Source: Fimbriimonadales bacterium (lineage in GTDB: Bacteria > Armatimonadota > Fimbriimonadia > Fimbriimonadales > GBS-DC). From it: a DNA stretch of 15,623 nt. Of this stretch, positions 6,818 through 12,484 are shown piece after piece. The position numbers were made by a program, and so were the translations under genes. Each line of letters begins with the position of its first letter. The first letter of the stretch is position 1. Where the stretch lies: contig JAOAES010000214.1 in the NCBI GenBank assembly GCA_026416655.1, forward strand, positions 1 to 15,623, in the 5' to 3' direction. The notes below the pieces were generated by a model, which did not search any database, was not told where the DNA came from, and saw only the letters and a program-made list of their open reading frames with translations.

Positions 6818-7453
6818 ATGCGCGACGACGAACGCAAACGACGCTACGACGATGACCCTGAAGACGACTTCGATGACTTTTTCGAGGACATCGAAGACGA
6901 CGACCCGCTGGAAGAGCTTTTCGAAGAAGATGATGATGAGGGCGTCGAGGAGATAGAGGCGCGCTTGCGACAACTGTTCGGCGGTGAGGGAACCAGTGAG
7001 CTGGAGGAGCGCGCCGCGCGCTTGGACGGCGGAGGACGCGAGCTGGAGGTGCGCGTCACGGGCGTCTACGAGCGCATCGAACACGGACAACCGCGCGCCC
7101 TGCTGGTACAGCTGCGCGATAACTACGGGCGCAGCGTGCCTATCGTTATCGGTCCTTTCGAAGCGCACGCCATCGTGACTGCGCTGAACGACGACACACC
7201 GCCGCGCCCGATGACGCACGACCTGACGCGCAATATCCTCACGCGGCTCGGCGTGAGCATCGATCGCGTGGTTATCGACGACCTGTGGCAGGGTACTTTC
7301 TACGCCAAAATCTACCTGCTGCACGGCGATGAAGAGATCGAGGTCGATTCGCGCCCCAGCGACGCGATTGCGCTCGCGCTACGCTTCCGCGCGCCGATTT
7401 ATATGGCGGAGTCGGTGCTGGAGGCGGAAGGGCAGCCTGAGGATTTTAGTTAA
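6818..7453 (+). CDS. Bifunctional nuclease (BFN, DUF151) domain protein with acidic N-terminus
   Basis: The C-terminal part (about 75-205 of 211 residues) is a BFN/DUF151 domain, shown by VPIVIGPFEAHAI (107-119), RPMTHDL (130-136) and the signature DSRPSDAIALALR (177-189). Family members from plants and some bacteria have been reported to have DNase/RNase activity, but the biological role in bacteria is unsettled. Residues 1-47 are unusual: 28 of them are Asp or Glu, with almost no hydrophobic core, so this segment is likely disordered and may mimic nucleic acid or bind basic proteins. The ribosome site GGAGG overlaps the end of rho (taaGGAGGcgaaaccATG), giving strong coupling to rho. A link to RNA metabolism is suggested by that neighbour only. 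Confidence 0.9.
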   Translation: MRDDERKRRYDDDPEDDFDDFFEDIEDDDPLEELFEEDDDEGVEEIEARLRQLFGGEGTSELEERAARLDGGGRELEVRVTGVYERIEHGQPRALLVQLRDNYGRSVPIVIGPFEAHAIVTALNDDTPPRPMTHDLTRNILTRLGVSIDRVVIDDLWQGTFYAKIYLLHGDEEIEVDSRPSDAIALALRFRAPIYMAESVLEAEGQPEDFS

Positions 7454-7476
7454 CATAATCCCACTTATCGGACTCT

Positions 7477-8178
7477 ATGCGCGCCCTGTGGAACCGAATC
7501 GTTTTCGATGTCGCCTATGTGCTGTTCAAAATCCTGTTCGCGATAACTTTTCGGTTCCCGTTTTTCGTGTGGCTGCGGATTGAAGGGCGCAAGAATATGC
7601 CGCGGCGCGGCGGGCTGATTGTCGTTGCGAATCACCTCTCGCTGGCAGACCCGCCCGTGCTGTGGTACGCCTCGCCGCGCCACCTGTGCTTTATGGGACG
7701 CGCCGATATCCCGAATATCCGCATCATCGGCTCCATCGCACGCCTTGCGAAGATGGTTCCCGTCAAGCAGCGCGCGCCCGACCGCAACGCGCTCAAACTC
7801 GCCATCGAGACCGTGCAGAGCGGCGAAGCGCTGGCGATTTTCCCCGAAGGCGAACTATCGGAGTCGCGTGATCTGCAACCGTTTTTGCCGGGAATCCTTT
7901 TAATTCTGCGTCAGACGCGCGCCCCCGTGCTGCCCGTCGGGCTGATTGGTACGGATAAAATCCTGCCCTATGGAAAACTGGTTCCGCGCCCCGCGTTTGG
8001 CGTCGTGACGGTGCGCTTCGGCGAACCCATCCCCGCCGAACAGATTCTGAGCTTGCCCACAGCGGAGGCGCAGCTGGCGTTTCTCGAGGAGAGGGTGGCG
8101 CGTCTATCTGGGCAGAAGCGGCTGAGCGAGCAGGCGACGCTGCCCAAAACTGTAGATTCCTCGCTTCGCTCGGAATGA
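7477..8178 (+). CDS. plsC: 1-acyl-sn-glycerol-3-phosphate acyltransferase (PlsC family)
   Basis: A 233-residue member of the LPLAT family, which transfers the second acyl chain to lysophosphatidate to make phosphatidic acid at the inner membrane. It has an N-terminal hydrophobic segment (about 9-33), the catalytic HxxxxD box as NHLSLADP (52-59; His53, Asp58), the second block around GSIARLAKMVPVKQR (85-99), the glycerophosphate-binding FPEGELS (122-128, where FPEGTRS is more usual) and PVGLIGT (153-159). The start at 7477 has only a weak GGA upstream. It lies 23 bases after the BFN gene, so it may still belong to the rho transcript; a CATAAT at 7454-7459 could be an internal promoter. The last eight residues (VDSSLRSE) and the stop codon are supplied by a palindromic repeat, so the native C-terminus has been replaced or extended. 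Confidence 0.9.
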   Translation: MRALWNRIVFDVAYVLFKILFAITFRFPFFVWLRIEGRKNMPRRGGLIVVANHLSLADPPVLWYASPRHLCFMGRADIPNIRIIGSIARLAKMVPVKQRAPDRNALKLAIETVQSGEALAIFPEGELSESRDLQPFLPGILLILRQTRAPVLPVGLIGTDKILPYGKLVPRPAFGVVTVRFGEPIPAEQILSLPTAEAQLAFLEERVARLSGQKRLSEQATLPKTVDSSLRSE

Positions 8179-8279
8179 CACACGATTCGCGCCCCAGATT
8201 GCCGCCCTCGCTCCGCTCGGAATGATAGCCATCTCGCGCCAAGAACTATTGTCATTCCGAGCCGAAGACGAGGAATCTA
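8153..8279. repeat. Cluster of three short palindromic repeats (TAGATTCCTCG...GGAATGACA type)
   Basis: Copy 1 spans 8153-8180 (TAGATTCC TCGCTTCGCT CGGAATGACA). Copy 2 is a shorter direct copy at about 8205-8227 (CCTCGCTCCGCTCGGAATGA). Copy 3 is an inverted, slightly altered copy at 8250-8279 (TGTCATTCCGAGCCGAAG...GAGGAATCTA). Copies 1 and 3 form a large inverted repeat that can fold into one cruciform or hairpin. The type is familiar from many metagenome-derived genomes, where translated copies read like VIPSEARNL or SERSEES. No transposase is present; it resembles a REP/MITE-like element mobilised elsewhere. It lies between plsC and the DUF4058 gene and enters the plsC reading frame. Confidence 0.85.
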
Positions 8280-8290
8280 CCCCTTCAAGG

Positions 8291-8296
8291 TACAAT
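8291..8296 (+). promoter_or_regulatory. -10 element placing a leaderless start at the DUF4058 gene
   Basis: GGTACAAT precedes the GTG at 8303 with only six bases between the hexamer and the start codon. Transcription would begin on or next to the G of GTG, giving a leaderless mRNA. No Shine-Dalgarno sequence is present, which agrees with that reading. No -35 box is apparent upstream, where repeat sequence lies. Confidence 0.6.
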
Positions 8297-8302
8297 TTCC
8301 TC

Positions 8303-9124
8303 GTGGCTACGGCGAAGAACCCTTTTCCAGGAATGAACCCGTATCTGGAAGACCCTGCGCTGTGGGGGGATGTGCATCACACCCTGATTAGCGCGATTCG
8401 TCGCCAGCTCAATCGCGCCCTTCCAGAGGGTTATGTCGCGCTGATTCAGGAGCGCGTCTATGTGGAAGTTGGGGACGCCCGCAAGCATTACTTACCCGAT
8501 GTCGCGGTAGGCAGGGGCGAGCCGCCTCGCGTTTCACCAGACGTGCCGAGCAGCGCGACGGCGGTTGCGGACGCGCCTGTCCATATCGAGATTCTGGCTG
8601 AGCCAATCCGCGAGCCGTTCATCGAAATCTACTCTCTGCGTGATTCTAATCGTCAGCTGGCGTGCGTTATTGAAGTACTCAGCCCGACGAACAAGGCTCC
8701 GAACTCGGAGGGGCGTCGGCTTTATTTGCGAAAACAGCATGACTTGCTGCACAGCACGGTTCACCTTGTGGAGATTGATCTGCTTCACGACGGCGCGCAT
8801 ACTGTTTTCCCAGCGCTGGAGGCGTTGCGGCGCGTTCGTCTTAGTTGGGATTACCTCATTTGTCGGCATCGGTCGGGCTGGGGCGGTGCGGAAGCCGATG
8901 TGTGGTTTGTCGACCTGCCCCAACCCCTGCCACGCATTCAGATTCCCCTGCTTGCGCCTGACCCCGATGTCGAGGTACACTTACAGGCGGCGCTGGAGGA
9001 AGCCTACGAGGAAGGGCAGTACCATCAGGTGATTGATTATGCCGCCGACTGCCCTGCTCCCCTGCCCCCAGCCACGCTCGACTGGGTCTACAGCCTGTTG
9101 CGTGAAAAGGGCTTACGGAGTTAG
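8303..9124 (+). CDS. DUF4058 family protein, possible PD-(D/E)XK-like fold
   Basis: A 273-residue protein with the DUF4058 hallmark N-terminus FPGMNPYLEDPALWGDVHH (8-26). The frame is open from 8222, but residues before GTG 8303 would be palindromic-repeat sequence and the family begins just before FPGMNPYLE; the -10 box six bases upstream supports the GTG start. No signal or membrane segments are seen. The function is unknown. I note YLPDVAV (63-69), IEVLSPTNK (123-131), YLRK (141-144) and LVEIDLL (155-161), which parallel in order and spacing the PDVAV, EVLSPST, K..Y and YWLVD blocks of the Uma2 (DUF820) nuclease-fold family. Asp66, Glu124 and Lys144 could then be active-site residues; this is inference. 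The gene ends five bases before the membrane-protein gene. Confidence 0.88.
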   Translation: MATAKNPFPGMNPYLEDPALWGDVHHTLISAIRRQLNRALPEGYVALIQERVYVEVGDARKHYLPDVAVGRGEPPRVSPDVPSSATAVADAPVHIEILAEPIREPFIEIYSLRDSNRQLACVIEVLSPTNKAPNSEGRRLYLRKQHDLLHSTVHLVEIDLLHDGAHTVFPALEALRRVRLSWDYLICRHRSGWGGAEADVWFVDLPQPLPRIQIPLLAPDPDVEVHLQAALEEAYEEGQYHQVIDYAADCPAPLPPATLDWVYSLLREKGLRS

Positions 9125-9129
9125 CAATT

Positions 9130-10161
9130 ATGGAAACACAAGCTCGCACAGGCGACTGGCGCGTAACGACGCTGGGAACGGCGGTTCTGCAGTCGCGGTT
9201 CCGCACGCTCTTGCGCCCCGCCACGCCGTTCGAACTGATGGACGACGCGGTGAGCTATTATCGCGAGAATTTCCGACCCCTGTTTCGTATCTCGCTCTGG
9301 GTGTACCTGATCCCGATTATTTTCTCGCTGCTCCTGCTCGGACCGATGGTCTATCTCGACGCCACCTCAGGCGGCAACCCGCTCGGCTCCATCCTGTTAG
9401 AGTATCTGGGACTGTTCTTGTTGCTTCCTTACCTGTTCGTTGCACCGATTGTGCAGGCGGCGTTCACGACTCTCGCCTTTCGGATGCTTGCGGTGGGCGA
9501 ACCTGTCACTTTATCCGCGCTATGGCAGCGGTTGAAGCCGCGCTTCTGGCAGCTAATCGCCAATCAACTGCTGGCGATGCTTGCGCTCGGCGGGTCGTTT
9601 GCAATCCTCTTTCTGGGCTACTTCGTGGCGGTACTGGTTGTAGTTACCGGAGCGGCGGCGATTGCGGGCAACAGCCCCACGCTGGGCGTTATACTGATGT
9701 CGGTTCTGGTGCTTATCGTCAGCATTCCCACACTCGTGCTTGCCGCGATGATTAGCGTGTGGTTTATGATTCTCCCGCAGATTGTGACGCTGGAAGAGGG
9801 TGTGGATGCGATTACCGCCTTTTCACGCGCGTTCGCGCTGGTGCGCCCCAATCTGAAACACGCGGTTCTAAGTTGCCTCGCGTTCTGGGGCATGCAGACG
9901 GTGTTCATGTTGGCGGTGATGCTGCTCTCATTTCTGATATTGGGCATTATTGCAGGGCTTATCGCTATCTATGCCGACCCTGAGCAAATTTTCTCGCGCT
10001 GGTGGCTCTCCATCAATCAGCTGTACGAATCGCTCTCGTACGTCGCCTACATGTTCGTGATGCCGGCGATGTATATGACCAGCATTTTGCTCTATTTTGA
10101 CCTGCGCTATCGCACTGAGGGGCTGGACATCTATGAAGTGTTGCAGCGCGGGGAAAGTTGA
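9130..10161 (+). CDS. Polytopic membrane protein, resembling the glycerophosphodiesterase membrane domain family
   Basis: A 343-residue integral membrane protein. After a soluble N-terminus (RPATPFELMDDAVSYYRENFRPLFR, 29-53) come about six hydrophobic blocks at roughly 55-76, 86-112, 142-178, 185-215, 248-282 and 300-322. The soluble loop QIVTLEEGVDAITAFSRAFALVRPN (217-241) matches the 'v.E..g...Al.rS..L.rg' signature seen in GPDPase-membrane-domain and related proteins, and YFDLRYRTEGLDIYEVL (322-338) is a typical C-terminus of that group. No catalytic residues are seen, so enzymatic function is doubtful; it may be a scaffold or transporter-like partner. GGAG nine to ten bases upstream of ATG 9130 is a good ribosome site and overlaps the end of DUF4058. 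It is the first of three membrane-protein genes in a row and its end overlaps the possible start of the DUF4129 gene. Confidence 0.8.
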   Translation: METQARTGDWRVTTLGTAVLQSRFRTLLRPATPFELMDDAVSYYRENFRPLFRISLWVYLIPIIFSLLLLGPMVYLDATSGGNPLGSILLEYLGLFLLLPYLFVAPIVQAAFTTLAFRMLAVGEPVTLSALWQRLKPRFWQLIANQLLAMLALGGSFAILFLGYFVAVLVVVTGAAAIAGNSPTLGVILMSVLVLIVSIPTLVLAAMISVWFMILPQIVTLEEGVDAITAFSRAFALVRPNLKHAVLSCLAFWGMQTVFMLAVMLLSFLILGIIAGLIAIYADPEQIFSRWWLSINQLYESLSYVAYMFVMPAMYMTSILLYFDLRYRTEGLDIYEVLQRGES

Positions 10162-11257
10162 GCGCCCTCACCCCCCTGCCCCTTCTCCCGCGACGCAGGA
10201 GAGGGGGAACTCCCCTCTCCCACGCAGTGGGAGAGGGGGCGGGGGTGAGGGCAAAATTTTCCTGCTGCTTCTTACTTCCCTGCTCTTCCTGTCTGCCCTC
10301 GCTGCAGAGCCGAGCGAGATGCTGGCACAGGCGCAAACCGCTCTGGAGCGTGCGCGGCAGGCGCGTCCCGCTGACCGAAAAGTTTTCCTGCAGGATGCAA
10401 AGCGCGCCCTCACTTCCCTGCCCGCTGAGTCGCGCGCGCCGCTGGAGCGACTTCTCACAGACGCAGAACAAAACAACGACGCCGCCGCGCTGGAAAACGC
10501 GCTGGTGAGCGTTGAAGCATATCAGCGAACGCTGGAGCCGTCCCCTGCTCCTTCCCCGCAACAGGTTAAGGCACAGCTGGACGCCATCTTCGCGGAGCCT
10601 GATATGCAGATTCCGCCAAAGTCGTGGCTTGAGCGCGCCTCGGAGGCGTTTCAACAGGTGCTGGAGTCGTTCATCCGCTGGCTACAGCGTCTGTTCGGGG
10701 GCGTGGGCGGTGGGGGGCTGGGCGGATTACAGCCGTTTGTGCAGTGGTTGGTGATTGTATTGCTCGTTCTTACAATAGGGCTGGCGGTGTCATATCTGAT
10801 TGGGCGTGTGAGTCTCAGGCGGGGCGCGAAAGCTTCTCCCCTGCCCCTGTCGGAGGCGTTTCAGGACGCGCGGTCGCTCAGCGCGTTGGAGTGGCGCGAG
10901 CTGGCGCGACGGCTCGCCTACGAGCGGAACTGGCTACATGCGACGCGGGCGTTCTATTTGGGCATGTTGCGCTTGTTGCATGAGGCGCGCTTGCTGGACT
11001 ACGACCCGGCACTGACGAACTGGGAGCATCTGCAGCGACTGCGGCAGCCGCCCCTCGCCCTGCGCTTCCCTACTCCCTCTCCCCTGCCCGACCCCGCCGC
11101 GCGTGATGAGGCATACCAGCTGCTCCGCCCGCTGACCCTGAAGTTCGACTCCATCTGGTACGGCGGCGCGACGCCTGATGAAGCAACTTATCGCGAATTC
11201 GAGCAGACGTTTGAAACGCTGCTGAGGAGGCTCCAACCGCATGCAGTTCCTGCGTGA
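10133..11257 (+). CDS. DUF4129 domain membrane protein, start uncertain because of an inserted repeat
   Basis: Features, numbered from ATG 10133 (374 residues): a hydrophobic signal/anchor (KIFLLLLTSLLFLSALAAEP, 41-60), a helical Glu/Ala/Gln-rich extracytoplasmic part (62-135), a Gly-rich hinge (188-198), a membrane segment (203-224) and a C-terminal cytoplasmic DUF4129 domain (about 250-365; LEWRELARRLAYERNWLHATRAFYLGMLRLLHE then LTLKFDSIWYGG). In-frame start codons are scarce: TTG 10097, ATG 10133 (both inside the upstream gene), then none until ATG 10319 after the signal sequence. Residues 10-40 are encoded by a palindromic repeat, so the original start was probably lost or replaced; ATG 10133 keeps the signal sequence and has a GAGGGG upstream. 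DUF4129 proteins often accompany MoxR/DUF58 clusters of unclear envelope function. DUF4350 follows with a 17-base overlap. Confidence 0.8.
   Translation: MKCCSAGKVERPHPPAPSPATQERGNSPLPRSGRGGGGEGKIFLLLLTSLLFLSALAAEPSEMLAQAQTALERARQARPADRKVFLQDAKRALTSLPAESRAPLERLLTDAEQNNDAAALENALVSVEAYQRTLEPSPAPSPQQVKAQLDAIFAEPDMQIPPKSWLERASEAFQQVLESFIRWLQRLFGGVGGGGLGGLQPFVQWLVIVLLVLTIGLAVSYLIGRVSLRRGAKASPLPLSEAFQDARSLSALEWRELARRLAYERNWLHATRAFYLGMLRLLHEARLLDYDPALTNWEHLQRLRQPPLALRFPTPSPLPDPAARDEAYQLLRPLTLKFDSIWYGGATPDEATYREFEQTFETLLRRLQPHAVPA
10165..10251. repeat. GC-rich nested palindromic repeat (CCCTCACCCCC...GGGGGTGAGGG)
   Basis: An 87-bp element whose ends CCCTCACCCCC (10165-10175) and GGGGGTGAGGG (10241-10251) are exact reverse complements. 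Inside are alternating CCCCTTCTCCC, GGAGAGGGGG, CCCCTCTCCC and GGGAGAGGGGG blocks that can form several smaller stems. It begins four bases after the stop of the membrane-protein gene and is read through in the DUF4129 frame as PHPPAPSPATQERG-like peptide. This 'PAPSPxxxERG' element is a common dispersed repeat in environmental bacterial genomes and is different from the repeat type at 8153-8279. Confidence 0.85.
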
Positions 11258-12419
11258 GCGATTCGGGCTGATTGCGCTGGTGGGCGTCGTGGCGGTACTG
11301 CTGCTCTACTCGCTGCGTCTGGCTCAGGAAGCGCGCGACCCCCGCTATGCCGCCCTGCCCCTCAGCTACAGTCAGCATCGGTTCGGTGCGAAGGGCTTCG
11401 CCCGATTGTTGGAGCGCAACGGCTACACAGTGCGTTCCTTCAAGCGCACCTTCCGCCGCCTGCCTAAAGAGGCTGACATGCTGGTCATCTTCCCTCCCCC
11501 CCTCGCCATCAGCGGGGTGGGAACATCAGAGGGCTGGACCGAGGAAGACGCCGAGTCGCTGGACAGGTGGCTGGCACAAGGCGGGCGGCTGCTTTTGTTC
11601 AGCGGCGACGAGCGACTACCTGAACGCCTGCGTGAGGACGCCTTCCGCCGACTGCCGACCTTCCAGTTCCCTGCGGAGCGTTTCGTGGAGGCGCAGCCCG
11701 CCCTGCCCGCGCCCTGGCTCAAGGAGATTAACAAAGTGAGCTTAAGCGACCAGCGCGTGAGTCTTTCGCCGCGCGAGGAACGCTGGGTTCCCCTGCTCCA
11801 CACGGGCGGCGCGATAAAAGCCGCGCTCTGGTACTATGACAAGGGCGTGGTCTTTGAGTGCGCTGATTGGCAGTGGCTCACAAATGAGCATCTGCGCGAC
11901 GCGGACAACGGCGCGTTCATTCTGGCGGTCGTACGCAAAATGCTTCCCAAAGGTGGCGTGATCTACTTCGACGACGCGGGTCAGGGCGACCTCGTGATGG
12001 AGCGAGAGGCGCACGGGTTCTGGAGCGTTGCGCCGATGGGGGTACGGATTGCTTTTGCACACCTGTTGCTATTGACAGTGATAGTGATGTATTCGCTGGG
12101 CAGGCGGTTCGGGCTGCCCCGCCCTGCCCCGCCCCGCGCCCCTGCACTCGGCGAGTATGTTGAGGCGCTGGCGGGCGTCTACGAGCGCGCGCAGGCGGCG
12201 CAGCCTGCGTTCGAGACGATTCTGGAGAATGTGCGCCGTCGGCTCTGCCGGCGGCTGGGATTGCCTGCCGGCGCGACGATGCTTCAACTCATTCAGGCAA
12301 TCCCCTCAGACTCCCCGCTCCGCGACGCGCTCCAACAGGCGTATCAGGCATCGCAAAACCCGAACCTGACCCCAGAGGAAGCGATAAGGCTACTGAAAAA
12401 GCTGGAGAGTTATGATTGA
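11241..12419 (+). CDS. DUF4350 domain membrane protein
   Basis: A 392-residue membrane protein with an N-terminal membrane segment (7-25), an extracytoplasmic region with the DUF4350 pattern (SYSQHRFGAKGFARLLERNGYTV 42-64; DMLVIFPPP 79-87; SLDRWLAQGGRLLLFSG 106-122, resembling a GATase-like Rossmann fold; ADNGAFILAVVRKML 221-235; KGGVIYFDD 237-245), a second membrane segment (264-285) and a cytoplasmic helical C-terminus (300-392). DUF4350 proteins typically sit beside DUF4129, MoxR AAA+ and DUF58 genes; here only DUF4129 and the upstream membrane protein are present. A strong GAGGAGG site ends ten bases before ATG 11241, inside the end of the DUF4129 gene, so the two are translationally coupled. 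The gene is followed by an intrinsic terminator, which closes the operon. Confidence 0.85.
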   Translation: MQFLRERFGLIALVGVVAVLLLYSLRLAQEARDPRYAALPLSYSQHRFGAKGFARLLERNGYTVRSFKRTFRRLPKEADMLVIFPPPLAISGVGTSEGWTEEDAESLDRWLAQGGRLLLFSGDERLPERLREDAFRRLPTFQFPAERFVEAQPALPAPWLKEINKVSLSDQRVSLSPREERWVPLLHTGGAIKAALWYYDKGVVFECADWQWLTNEHLRDADNGAFILAVVRKMLPKGGVIYFDDAGQGDLVMEREAHGFWSVAPMGVRIAFAHLLLLTVIVMYSLGRRFGLPRPAPPRAPALGEYVEALAGVYERAQAAQPAFETILENVRRRLCRRLGLPAGATMLQLIQAIPSDSPLRDALQQAYQASQNPNLTPEEAIRLLKKLESYD

Positions 12420-12443
12420 GGTTTCGTCTGGCTCCCAAGCGTC

Positions 12444-12468
12444 AGCGGCAGGAACCAGCCGCTTTTTT
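12444..12468 (+). terminator. Intrinsic terminator after the DUF4350 gene
   Basis: AGCGGC (12444-12449) pairs with GCCGCT (12458-12463) around an AGGAACCA loop, and six consecutive Ts (12463-12468) follow. It is the best Rho-independent terminator in the window. It lies 25 bases after the DUF4350 stop and 17 bases before the ATG of the next gene. Confidence 0.88.
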
Positions 12469-12484
12469 GCGTATTTGTACTGCG

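Noticed and set aside
8153..8279. Insertion sequence or attachment site
   Set aside because: There is no transposase or integrase, no target duplication I can recognise and no tRNA end; the units are short palindromic elements of a dispersed type.
10158..10508. Alternative plus-strand frame through the GC-rich repeat
   Set aside because: It loses the signal sequence, membrane segment and DUF4129 domain, which lie in the other frame; its openness results from the repeat composition.
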